Source: Actinomycetes bacterium (GTDB lineage Bacteria > Actinomycetota > CALGFH01). Taken from it: 6,669 nucleotides of DNA. Each line of letters begins with the position of its first letter. Within the stretch, counting starts at the first letter, position 1. The notes under the pieces are model-generated. The model did not search any database and had not been told where the DNA came from. It was given only the letters and a program-made list of their open reading frames with translations. Below are positions 1 to 6,249 of this stretch, one piece after another. Both the position numbers and the translations under genes were made by a program. The stretch is from contig JASLBL010000171.1 of assembly GCA_030146615.1 (NCBI GenBank), positions 1-6,669 of the forward strand. Direction: 5' to 3'.

Positions 1-132
1 CGCGGCGTCCTGGCCGCTCAGGCCTTCACCCAGCAGGCCCGCACCCTGGCCGCCGCCCGCGGCATCAACTGCGTCCCCCTCGACTACGACGCCCTCCGCG
101 GCATGGAGCCGAACACCCCGACGCTGTTCTAG
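1..132 (+). CDS. nucS: Endonuclease NucS, C-terminal fragment
   Basis: Partial gene: only the last 43 codons and the TAG stop lie in the window; the start is off the left edge. The peptide runs from RGVLAAQ through QQARTLAAARGI to LDYDALRGME and ends in TLF. The block AAQ..TQQARTLA..RGI.CV.LDYDALRG is what I recall as the C-terminal end of the RecB-like nuclease domain of NucS (formerly DUF91). In Actinobacteria and some Archaea NucS cuts both strands at mismatched bases and provides a mismatch repair route independent of MutS and MutL, acting with the sliding clamp. The fragment carries no catalytic residue I can verify, and the clamp-binding tail cannot be judged from the sequence alone. 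The identification rests on recalled family similarity over a short tail. Codon use is typical of the window. The next gene is convergent, with a hairpin between the two. Confidence 0.82.
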   Translation, partial: RGVLAAQAFTQQARTLAAARGINCVPLDYDALRGMEPNTPTLF

Positions 133-163
133 GTGGGCCGGCCGGGATGGGGGCTCGGCGCGG

Positions 164-198
164 GCTGGACGGGGTCAGTTGCGCTGGACGGGGCCAGT
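164..198. repeat. Two-copy direct repeat, 16 bp, period 19
   Basis: The 16-base unit GCTGGACGGGGYCAGT occurs at 164-179 and again at 183-198. The copies differ only at the Y position (T, then C). They lie in the spacer between two convergent genes. The second copy supplies the left arm and loop of the hairpin at 182-214, so the repeat may just be a local duplication of a terminator arm. Confidence 0.6.
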
Positions 199-214
199 CC
201 CCACGCCTCCAGCG
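182..214. terminator. Convergent intergenic hairpin, possible bidirectional terminator
   Basis: Outer stem CGCTGGA (182-188) pairs perfectly with TCCAGCG (208-214). Inside it GGGG (190-193) pairs with CCCC (199-202) around the loop CCAGT, leaving a one-base versus five-base internal bulge. It sits between the nucS stop (132) and the stop of the convergent gene (227-229), where a shared terminator is expected. No run of T follows on either strand, so it would be a U-less or Rho-assisted terminator. The structure is seen; the function is inferred. Confidence 0.5.
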
Positions 215-226
215 TCGAGCGCGGCC

Positions 227-1299
227 CTAGCTCCCGCTCCCGCCGCCGTCCCCGCCGCGCCTCGCCCTCGACTCCTCCAGTCGCTCGGTCCCCTCCAGGT
301 AGGGCTCGACATCGGCGACACGCACCAGCTCGACCTGCTCGGGCGCCAGGTCGCGGGCCTGGAGAACCAGGGTCCGGCCCTCCACCTCGGCCACGGCGAC
401 CCAGTGCCGCCCCTCGGCAAGGAGCTGGAACCGGACCGGGCGACCGTCCAGCCGGATGGGAACGGCCGACCAGGGTGGGTCGGGCTGGTCGGCGGGAAGC
501 CTCCCGATCCCGCCCATGGCGTTCCGGACGTCCCGGGCGGCCGTCACCAACCGCAGGTCGTCGGTCAGGGCACGGCGCAGCTCAGGCCCACCCCCGGGTT
601 CGTCCGGGTCGGCGCGGACCTCGACCCGCAGCTGCGGCCCGTGCTCGGCCGCCGGGTCGCCGTGGGCGAGGGTCAGGGAGGTCACGACCGCCGGCTGGCC
701 CCTGGCCCGGCGGCTGCCCGCCCCGCCGAGGTGGCGCGGCCAAGCCCAGGAGGCCGGCAGGCCGTACAGCGGGAACGGGGCCGCCCGGAACCGCTCGGCC
801 ATCGCCTGCCGCTCCCGCCGCAGCCCGCGGACCGGTCCACCACCAGCAGGGCCTCCGTGGCCAGGGGCCGCCCCGGGCTGCCGCCCCAGAACGCCGAGGA
901 CAGGAACAGCAGCCACCCGACGACCACCACCCCGGCGGCGACCAGCCACCACGGCCAGCCGAGCACGAGCTGGAGAACGGCGCCCAGCACGACCCCGGCC
1001 GCCGCCGCGACCAGGTAGGTGGCCGGTACGGGAACCCGCGACCGACGCCGCCGGACCACCCCGGCCAGCCGCGCCGGGACCGACCACCATCCCGGCGGCC
1101 GGGCCAGAGAGGCGGCCGACCCGGCGGCGGCCACGTGGCCGCACCGCGGGCAGACCTGGCTCGACGGCCACCGGCCGCCCGACCGCAGCCAGATCCGCAG
1201 GCCCTCGACCCACCCCGGGCGGATCGTCTCCAAGTCCCGTGCGCCGCAGCCTCCGCACGGGGGCTCGGCGGCCCGCCCGGCCGACCGCGCACGTCGCAT
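227..1299 (-). pseudogene. Zinc-ribbon two-helix membrane protein, frameshifted
   Basis: Unrecognised gene read right to left. The ATG at 1299 has a good Shine-Dalgarno GGGAGG six bases upstream. The N-terminal part has CGGCG (C15, C18) and CPRCGH (C50, C53), a four-cysteine zinc ribbon, then two hydrophobic helices at about residues 93-113 and 117-137. The frame is convincing to residue 156 (LLVVDR), then turns into Ser/Arg/Gly-rich nonsense. The neighbouring frame takes over at 832 with VRGLRRERQAMAERF and PFPLYGLPASWAW and runs to the TAG at 227-229. It includes a globular stretch with WVAVAEVEGRTLVLQ and LVRVADVEPYLEG, and ends in a Gly/Ser/Arg tail. One extra base near 832-835 would restore a protein of about 357 residues. 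Two readings are possible: a true one-base deletion (pseudogene), or a consensus error in a GC-rich run. A programmed -1 shift is unlikely, since no slippery heptamer is present. Likely topology: cytoplasmic zinc ribbon, helical hairpin, cytoplasmic C-terminal domain. Function unknown. Confidence 0.72.
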
Positions 1300-1343
1300 G
1301 GCTCGCCTCCCGCCGAGGTTCTACCACCCCCGGACCCGCGTGG

Positions 1344-1372
1344 TTGACAGCCGCCGCGGGCGGGACGATCCT
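1344..1372 (+). promoter_or_regulatory. Promoter of the riboswitch-metE transcript
   Basis: A perfect -35 box TTGACA (1344-1349) is followed after 17 bases by GATCCT (1367-1372), which keeps the A and final T of the loose actinobacterial -10 consensus. A start point six or seven bases downstream falls at about 1378-1379, exactly where the riboswitch P1 stem begins. That agreement is the main support. The divergent gene starts at 1299, so its promoter must share this region; TAGAAC on the minus strand (about 1318-1323) is a possible -10 for it, without a clear -35. Confidence 0.65.
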
Positions 1373-1378
1373 TGCCGA

Positions 1379-1614
1379 GCGCTGGTTCGCCCGGTCGTGT
1401 TTCACGGGAAACATGGGTCGGGCGTCGCCAAAGAGGGAATCCGGTGCAATTCCGGAGCTGCCCCGCAGCGGTAAGTGGGAACGACCGCCGTCACCGAGGC
1501 GCCCACGCTCCTCGGTCCAGCACTGAGCCAGACAGTTCGGGAAGCGACGGCCAGTAGGAACCCGGCGCGGCCACACCGCGCCGCCCACCCACGAGCCCGA
1601 AGACCTGCCAGCGC
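1379..1614 (+). promoter_or_regulatory. Cobalamin (adenosylcobalamin) riboswitch
   Basis: This non-coding leader carries the conserved blocks of the cobalamin riboswitch in order. GGGAATCCGGTGCAATTCCGG (1435-1455) is followed directly by AGCTGCCCCGCAGCGGTAAG (1456-1475). Then come CACTGAGCCAG (from 1521), GGGAAGCGACGGCCAGTAGG (about 1539-1558) and the B12 box AGCCCGAAGACCTGCC (1594-1609). The ends are set by a perfect seven-base P1 stem: GCGCTGG (1379-1385) with CCAGCGC (1608-1614). In this RNA family, ligand binding turns off the downstream gene through a terminator or by hiding the ribosome site. Here the target is metE, the B12-independent methionine synthase, a classic logical target. The metE reading frame stays open through much of this element by chance because of the high GC content; it is not coding. 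Confidence 0.96.
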
Positions 1615-1660
1615 CCGCGCTACGGCGTGCAGATCAGCTCGGTCATGGCTCAGGCGCTCT

Positions 1661-1690
1661 TGGGGGGCCGTGGGGGAGCGAGCTCCCCCA
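1661..1690 (+). promoter_or_regulatory. Probable riboswitch expression platform hairpin
   Basis: TGGGGGAG (1671-1678) pairs perfectly with CTCCCCCA (1683-1690) around the tetraloop CGAG, an eight-pair GC-rich hairpin 47 bases after the B12 box. No U-run follows, so it is not a normal intrinsic terminator. The same C-rich strand could instead pair with TGGGGG at 1661-1666, or its CTCCC (1683-1687) with GGGAG (1759-1763) inside the metE Shine-Dalgarno. This suggests translational control by competing pairings. The pairings are seen; the switching role is inferred. Confidence 0.5.
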
Positions 1691-1768
1691 ACATGGATCG
1701 GGAGGCCGTCGGTCGAGCTGGCCGTACGTCTTGCGACTTGCCGTGTCCGACGCCCCGAGGGAGGGCTT

Positions 1769-4072
1769 ATGACCATCAGTTCGACCGTTCACGGGTTCCC
1801 GCGGATCGGTGACCGCCGGGAGCTGAAGACCGCCACCGAGGGCTACTGGGCGGGCAGGGTGCCGGCCGAGGAGCTGGAGGCGACCGCCGGGGAGCTGCGC
1901 CGCCAGACCTGGTCGTTCCTGCGCGACGCCGGGATCGGCCAGGTCCCCTCCAACCACTTCTCGCTCTACGACCAGGTGCTCGACACCTGCGTCCTGGTCG
2001 GCGCCGTCCCCCAGCGCTACGGGCGGTCAGGGCAGGGCGACGTCGATCTCGACACCTACTTCACCATGGCCCGGGGGCGTGCCGACGCCACCGCCATGGA
2101 GATGACCAAGTGGTTCGACACCAACTACCACTACCTGGTCCCCGAGCTCGGCCCCGAGGTCCAGTTCCGCCTGGCGGGCAGGCCCAAGCCGCTGGCCGAG
2201 CTGGCCGAGGCCCGCGAGCTCGGCATCGCCACCCGACCCGTCCTGCTCGGCCCGCTCACCTTCCTGCTGCTCGGCAAGCCGGCCGGGGACGCTCCGGCCT
2301 CCTTCGACCGGCTCAGCCTGCTCGACCCGCTGCTCGAGGTGTACGCCGAGCTGCTGGACGAGCTGCAGGCGGCCGGGGCCGAGTGGGTCCAGCTGGACGA
2401 GCCGGCCTTCGTCCAGGACCGGTCGGCGGCCGAGCTCGACGCCCTGGCCCGCGCCTACGACCGTCTGGGCGGGTCCAGCGCCCGGCCCAAGCTGCTGGTC
2501 TCCAGCTACTTCGACCACCTGGGCGACGCCCTCGGGGTCCTGGCCGGCGCCCCCATCGACGGCATCGGCCTGGACCTGACCCGGGACGGCGCCCGCAACC
2601 TCGAGCTGCTGGCCTCGACCGGCGGCATCGGCGACCGGACCCTGGTCGCCGGGGTGGTCGACGGCCGCAACGTCTGGGCGAACGACCTGGAGCGGTCGCT
2701 GTCCACCCTGGCCACCCTGCTCGGTCTGGCCGGCGACGTGGTCGTGTCGAGCTCCTGCTCGCTCCAGCACGTCCCGATCGACCTGGACGCCGAGCAGTCC
2801 CTGGACCTGGAGGTCCGGCCATGGCTGGCCTTCGCCCGCCAGAAGGTCGCCGAGGTGGTCACCCTGGCCCGCGGGCTGGCCGAGGGCACCGAGGCCATCG
2901 CCGAGGAGCTGGAGGCGAACCGCCGGACGCTGGCCGCCCGCCGCCAGTCGGGCCGGACCCGCGACCCGGACGTGCGCCGGCGGCTGGACGCGGTCGGCGA
3001 GCCCGACCTGCACCGGGCCAGCCCATATGACGTCCGCGAGAAGGCCCAGCGGTCCCGGCTCGGCCTCCCGCCCCTGCCCACCACCACCATCGGCTCGTTC
3101 CCCCAGACCGGCGAGGTCCGCAAGGCGCGGGCGGCCCGCCGCCGGGGCGAGCTGGACGAGGCCGGCTACACCGAGCGCATGCGGGCCGAGATCGCCGACG
3201 TCATCCGGCTCCAGGACGAACTGGAGCTGGACGTGCTCGTCCACGGGGAACCGGAGCGCAACGACATGGTCCAGTACTTCGGCGAGCAGCTCGCCGGGGT
3301 GGCCGTGACCGAGCTCGGCTGGGTCCAGTCCTACGGCACCCGCTACGTGCGCCCGCCGATCGTCTTCGGCGACGTGTCCCGGCCGGCCGCGATGACCGTC
3401 GAGTGGCTGACCTACGCCCAGTCGCTCACCGAGCGGCCGGTCAAGGGCATGCTCACCGGGCCCGTGACCATGCTGAAGTGGTCGTTCGTCCGCGACGACC
3501 AGCCGCTGGAGGCGACCGCCCGCCAGCTCGCCCTGGCCATCCGCGACGAGCTGGCCGACCTGGAGGCGGCCGGGATCGGCGTCATCCAGGTCGACGAGCC
3601 GGCCCTACGGGAGGCCCTGCCGCTCCGCGGCGACCGGCGCCAGGCCTACCTGACCTGGGCGGTGGAGGCGTTCCGGCTGGCCACCGCCGGGGTCCGCGAC
3701 GAGACCCAGGTCCACACCCACATGTGCTACTCGGAGTTCGGCGAGATCCTGCCCGCCATCGACGGCCTGGACGCCGACGTGACCTCAATCGAGGCCGCCC
3801 GCTCGCGCATGGAGCTGGTCCGTGACCTGGAGCAGGCCGGCTACGGGCGCGAGATCGGGCTCGGGGTCTACGACATCCACTCCCCCCGGGTGCCGCCGCC
3901 CGACGAGATGGCCACGCTGCTCAACGAGGCCCTGGAGGCGGTCGGCCCGGCCCGGCTCTGGGTCAACCCCGACTGCGGCCTCAAGACCCGCGACTACCCG
4001 GAGGTGCTGGCCTCCCTGCGCAACATGGTCGCGGCGGCCAGGACCGTCCGGGAGGGCCTCGGCAACGGATGA
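1769..4072 (+). CDS. metE: Cobalamin-independent methionine synthase MetE
   Basis: 5-methyltetrahydropteroyltriglutamate-homocysteine methyltransferase, the last step of methionine synthesis, cytoplasmic, needing zinc but no B12. The 767-residue length is normal for the family. The ATG at 1769 has a strong Shine-Dalgarno GAGGGAGGG (1757-1765) and gives the expected N-terminus with HGFPRIGDRRELK. The frame is open further upstream but there it runs into the riboswitch. The N-terminal barrel covers about residues 1-400 and the catalytic barrel about 430-767. Numbering runs ten ahead of the E. coli enzyme and the key residues match: homocysteine site I441-G442-S443 (IGSFPQT), E494, D609; folate-side W571 and E615; zinc ligands H651, C653, E675 and C736; proton-donor H704 in YDIHSPR. 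It should therefore be fully active. It is controlled by the upstream cobalamin riboswitch, with its own promoter, and is monocistronic: the next gene is convergent, 24 bases away. Confidence 0.98.
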   Translation: MTISSTVHGFPRIGDRRELKTATEGYWAGRVPAEELEATAGELRRQTWSFLRDAGIGQVPSNHFSLYDQVLDTCVLVGAVPQRYGRSGQGDVDLDTYFTMARGRADATAMEMTKWFDTNYHYLVPELGPEVQFRLAGRPKPLAELAEARELGIATRPVLLGPLTFLLLGKPAGDAPASFDRLSLLDPLLEVYAELLDELQAAGAEWVQLDEPAFVQDRSAAELDALARAYDRLGGSSARPKLLVSSYFDHLGDALGVLAGAPIDGIGLDLTRDGARNLELLASTGGIGDRTLVAGVVDGRNVWANDLERSLSTLATLLGLAGDVVVSSSCSLQHVPIDLDAEQSLDLEVRPWLAFARQKVAEVVTLARGLAEGTEAIAEELEANRRTLAARRQSGRTRDPDVRRRLDAVGEPDLHRASPYDVREKAQRSRLGLPPLPTTTIGSFPQTGEVRKARAARRRGELDEAGYTERMRAEIADVIRLQDELELDVLVHGEPERNDMVQYFGEQLAGVAVTELGWVQSYGTRYVRPPIVFGDVSRPAAMTVEWLTYAQSLTERPVKGMLTGPVTMLKWSFVRDDQPLEATARQLALAIRDELADLEAAGIGVIQVDEPALREALPLRGDRRQAYLTWAVEAFRLATAGVRDETQVHTHMCYSEFGEILPAIDGLDADVTSIEAARSRMELVRDLEQAGYGREIGLGVYDIHSPRVPPPDEMATLLNEALEAVGPARLWVNPDCGLKTRDYPEVLASLRNMVAAARTVREGLGNG

Positions 4073-4096
4073 CCGGGTCCCGGAGCCGGCGCTCGC

Positions 4097-4717
4097 TTAG
4101 TTGTCGTAGTCCTTCTGCTTCATGACCACGTCGATGACCAGGCAGGTGGCCACGGCCAGGCTGCGCAGGGGATCGACGGCGGAGGGGCTGACCTCGACCA
4201 CGTAGGTGTCGGCGTCGGTGAACAGCTCGCGCAGCCCGGCCCACCGCTTGGTCACGCGGGCGATCGCCTGGCCGGCGCCGTCGAACACGCTGAAGTCCTT
4301 GGCCCGCCAGTTGTGGGCCCGGACCTCGCCGAGTTGGGCGCCGCGTGGGTCGAGCAGGGTGAAGCGCGCCTTGCCCAGGCGGACCTGCTTGGTGATCTCC
4401 CCCACCGGCTGACCGTCGGGCCGCCTCACTCGGCAGCGCCAGGTGAACCACGGCTTGTGCACGATGAGCTCGGGCGCGGCCCCGGGCCCGAGGATGTGCA
4501 GGGTGATCGGCAGGGCGACGTCCCAGCTGGTGAACACCCGGGCCAGGAAGGCCAGCGGCGACTGGCTGGCCTGTACGACCGCGCCGATCTGGCGGCCGCT
4601 CGGATCGAGCACCGCGTACTCGTTGCGCAGCTCGATCAGCTTGAGCTTCTGCTTGACCACCAGCACCTGCTGAGCGAGCAGCGATCCCGCCGGCGGCGCC
4701 ATGCCGTACTGGCTCAA
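4097..4717 (-). CDS. LURP-one-related / phospholipid scramblase-like protein
   Basis: 206 residues, from the Tubby-like beta-barrel superfamily (LURP-one-related, formerly DUF567, near the phospholipid scramblases). Evidence: repeated beta-hairpin units such as YAVLDPSGRQIGAVVQ, FTLLDPRGAQLGEVRA and FSVFDGAGQAIARVTKRW, the opening LAQQVLVVKQKLKLIELRNEY, and a C-terminal hydrophobic helix (LRSLAVATCLVIDVV) that in this fold threads through the barrel. It ends in KQKDYDN. Bacterial members have no settled function; lipid or membrane association is often suggested from the fold. Start choice: AGGAGGG (4726-4732, minus strand) lies eight bases before a TTG at 4717, while the first nearby ATG (4702) is 23 bases away, so TTG is preferred; the ATG would give 201 residues. 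It converges on metE. A small possible gene lies just upstream on the same strand. The family call is from motif recall, not an alignment. Confidence 0.85.
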   Translation of the reverse strand: MSQYGMAPPAGSLLAQQVLVVKQKLKLIELRNEYAVLDPSGRQIGAVVQASQSPLAFLARVFTSWDVALPITLHILGPGAAPELIVHKPWFTWRCRVRRPDGQPVGEITKQVRLGKARFTLLDPRGAQLGEVRAHNWRAKDFSVFDGAGQAIARVTKRWAGLRELFTDADTYVVEVSPSAVDPLRSLAVATCLVIDVVMKQKDYDN

Positions 4718-4754
4718 CGAACCAACCCTCCTCGGACGACTCCCTGCTGCCAGG

Positions 4755-4865
4755 CTAGGCCTTCGTCGCCTTGAGCGGGAACAGCAGCGGCAGCCTCGCG
4801 TGGTAGCGGAGGCGGAGTTCGGTGGCCGCGTCGTCGTCGTCGAGCGGACGTGGGTCGGTGTCCAC
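4755..4865 (-). CDS. Possible small hypothetical protein
   Basis: Tentative. From a GTG at 4865 to the TAG at 4755-4757 the minus strand encodes 36 residues: an acidic head (DTDPRPLDDDDAATE) and a basic-hydrophobic tail (LRYHARLPLLFPLKATKA). All but three codons end in G or C, the pattern of the real genes here; upstream in this frame that bias fades. It ends 37 bases before the TTG start of the scramblase-like gene, on the same strand, so co-transcription is plausible. No clear Shine-Dalgarno precedes the GTG. An alternative beginning is the ATG at 4906 in another frame (MDPRVPPNRALSDEW), which would need a frameshift; a run of seven G on the plus strand (4886-4892) lies between. I do not recognise a family. 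Confidence 0.3.
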   Translation of the reverse strand: MDTDPRPLDDDDAATELRLRYHARLPLLFPLKATKA

Positions 4866-5095
4866 TCGTCCGAGAGGGCGCGGTTGGGGGGGACACGTGG
4901 GTCCATGGCCCTTGCGTGCCACGGGACGGCGGCCGGCGCACCGCTTTTGCTGCGAGGAAGGCCTCCGGTGGGGCGAGGCCAGGAGTCGGGAGTCCGAACC
5001 CGAAGAAGCCGATGGCTCCCCGGCTGAAGGGCAAATCCCCCGCTCGCCCCGCCCCACCGGACGGCACCGCCCAAGGGTACCGCGCCGGCTGGTCT
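4866..5095. other. Intergenic stretch without a confident gene
   Basis: This spacer separates the minus-strand pair from the plus-strand VWA gene. Open frames exist on both strands but show mixed third positions, many Arg, Pro and Ser residues and no ribosome sites. The least unlikely is a minus-strand stretch at about 4930-5040 reading GAIGFFGFGLPTPGLAPPEA, with no start signal. A run of seven G is at 4886-4892. I see no RNA gene or strong hairpin. A minus-strand promoter for the scramblase-like gene is expected here but I cannot place one. Confidence 0.45.
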
Positions 5096-5125
5096 TTGAC
5101 GGCAGGCTTACGTCGTTTCCAGGAT
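5096..5125 (+). promoter_or_regulatory. Candidate promoter of the VWA-MoxR operon
   Basis: TTGACG (5096-5101) is followed after 18 bases by CAGGAT (5120-5125), which keeps the A and T of the actinobacterial -10 box. It lies 43 bases before the VWA start codon, in a gene-free spacer. Pattern match only. Confidence 0.45.
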
Positions 5126-5168
5126 CGTGGCAGCCTAGGGGAGGAACACCGCGAGCCTGGAGTTGTCA

Positions 5169-6215
5169 ATGACCTTTGCCACCCCCCTGGCGCTCCTGGC
5201 GTTGCTGCTGATTCCCCTCACCGTCCTTGCCCTCGTTCTGGCCAGGCGGCGGCGGATCCGCTACGCGATCCGCTACCCGGCCCTGGACGTGCTCGCCGGG
5301 GTGGTCGAGCGGGAGCGGCGAGGCCGGTGGATTCCTGCTGCCCTGCTGATCCTCGCCCTGACCGCCCTGCTGCTGGGCGCGGCCAGGCCGATGGCCCGGG
5401 TCCCCGTCCCCCGCGACGAGGCCACGGTCATGCTGGTGATCGACGTGTCCGGGTCGATGAACGCCGACGACGTCGAGCCGACCCGGATGGAGGCGGCCCA
5501 GCGGGCGGCCAGCCGGTTCCTCGACCGCCTGCCCGATCGCTTCCAGGTGGGGCTGGTCGTCTTCTCCAGCGAGGCTGAGACCCTGGTGCCGCCGACCACC
5601 GACCGGGAGGCGGTGCGCAGCGCGCTGGCCACGTTGAACGCCAACGGCGGGACGGCCATGGGCGACGGCCTGGCCAGGGCCCTCGACGTGATCGAGGCGG
5701 CCCGCCAGGAGGCGACCGGCGGCGGAACCGGCGGCGGCCCGCCGACGACCGTCGACCCAGGGGCCACGCCCACGCCGACCACCCCCGACCCGAACGCCCA
5801 GCAGCCGGCCGTGCCGCCGGCGGTGACCCTGCTGTTGTCGGACGGCGCCAACTCGGCCGGCGGCGACCCCTTCATCCAGGCCGAACGGGCCCGCCAGCTC
5901 CGGGTGCCCGTCTACACGATCGCCCTCGGCACGGCCGGCGGGGTGCTGCGGCAGCCGAACGCCTTCGGCGGCACCCGCATCCAGCCGGTCCCGCCCGACC
6001 CGGACAGCCTGGCCCGGATCGCCGAGACCAGCAACGGCCGCTTCTTCGAGGCGCCGAGCAGCGACAACCTCACCGCGGTGTACGACAGCCTCGGGTCGCG
6101 CATCGGCTTCCGCATGGAGGAGCGGGAGGTGACGGTGGCGTTCACCGCCGCCGGCCTCCTCCTGCTGGCCGCCGCCGGCGCCATGCGGGCGCGCCGTGGC
6201 GCCCGGCTGCCCTGA
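5169..6215 (+). CDS. Membrane-anchored VWA-domain protein, BatA-like
   Basis: 348 residues. The ATG at 5169 has GGAG (5159-5162) six bases upstream; a TTG two codons earlier is possible but would touch that site. Layout: transmembrane helix 1 (about 4-25), a short basic loop, helix 2 (about 55-72), a VWA domain (about 86-310) and a C-terminal helix (about 323-339) followed by a basic tail. The metal-binding (MIDAS) motif is DVSGSM (D92, S94, S96), with T162 in GGTAMGDG as the probable third element and D225 in LLLSDGANS. This is the plan of BatA/BatB-type proteins, which bind partners through a divalent metal and work with a MoxR ATPase, possibly in folding or assembly of envelope proteins; the exact role is not settled. 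Residues 183-217 are a low-complexity Gly/Thr/Pro insert inside the VWA domain. The next gene, a MoxR ATPase, starts 34 bases later, so the two likely form an operon. Confidence 0.93.
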   Translation: MTFATPLALLALLLIPLTVLALVLARRRRIRYAIRYPALDVLAGVVERERRGRWIPAALLILALTALLLGAARPMARVPVPRDEATVMLVIDVSGSMNADDVEPTRMEAAQRAASRFLDRLPDRFQVGLVVFSSEAETLVPPTTDREAVRSALATLNANGGTAMGDGLARALDVIEAARQEATGGGTGGGPPTTVDPGATPTPTTPDPNAQQPAVPPAVTLLLSDGANSAGGDPFIQAERARQLRVPVYTIALGTAGGVLRQPNAFGGTRIQPVPPDPDSLARIAETSNGRFFEAPSSDNLTAVYDSLGSRIGFRMEEREVTVAFTAAGLLLLAAAGAMRARRGARLP

Positions 6216-6249
6216 TCGGCCCGACCACGCATTCGCGCAAGGAGCTCAC

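Noticed and set aside
826..843. Programmed -1 ribosomal frameshift in the zinc-ribbon gene
   Set aside because: There is no X XXY YYZ slippery heptamer at the junction; a one-base deletion or sequence error is simpler.
133..1526. Several long plus-strand open frames opposite the zinc-ribbon gene
   Set aside because: They are Arg/Pro/Gly-rich translations of the antisense strand with no family motifs or ribosome sites; the minus strand holds the cysteine motifs, helices and a good Shine-Dalgarno.
1671..1690. Intrinsic transcription terminator in the metE leader
   Set aside because: The hairpin is strong but no T-run follows, so I call it an expression-platform hairpin rather than a terminator.
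1475..1768. In-frame upstream extension of metE by 98 codons
   Set aside because: It runs through the cobalamin riboswitch; the MetE N-terminus and a strong Shine-Dalgarno place the start at 1769.
1627..1812. Possible leader peptide (MQISSVMAQALL) overlapping the metE start
   Set aside because: No ribosome site precedes it, it overlaps the hairpin and metE out of frame, and nothing suggests attenuation beyond the riboswitch.
2027..3244. 405-codon minus-strand open frame inside metE
   Set aside because: Antisense shadow of a highly conserved gene: Gln/Gly/Val-rich translation with no recognisable domain.
4073..4096. Palindrome CCGGGTCCCGG in the 24-base gap between metE and the convergent gene
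   Set aside because: Its centre leaves almost no loop and it lacks a T-run; too weak to call a terminator.
4718..5074. N-terminal extension of the scramblase-like protein to 325 residues
   Set aside because: The added residues are Arg/Pro/Ser-rich with no domain, codon bias is lost, and a strong Shine-Dalgarno sits immediately before the TTG at 4717.
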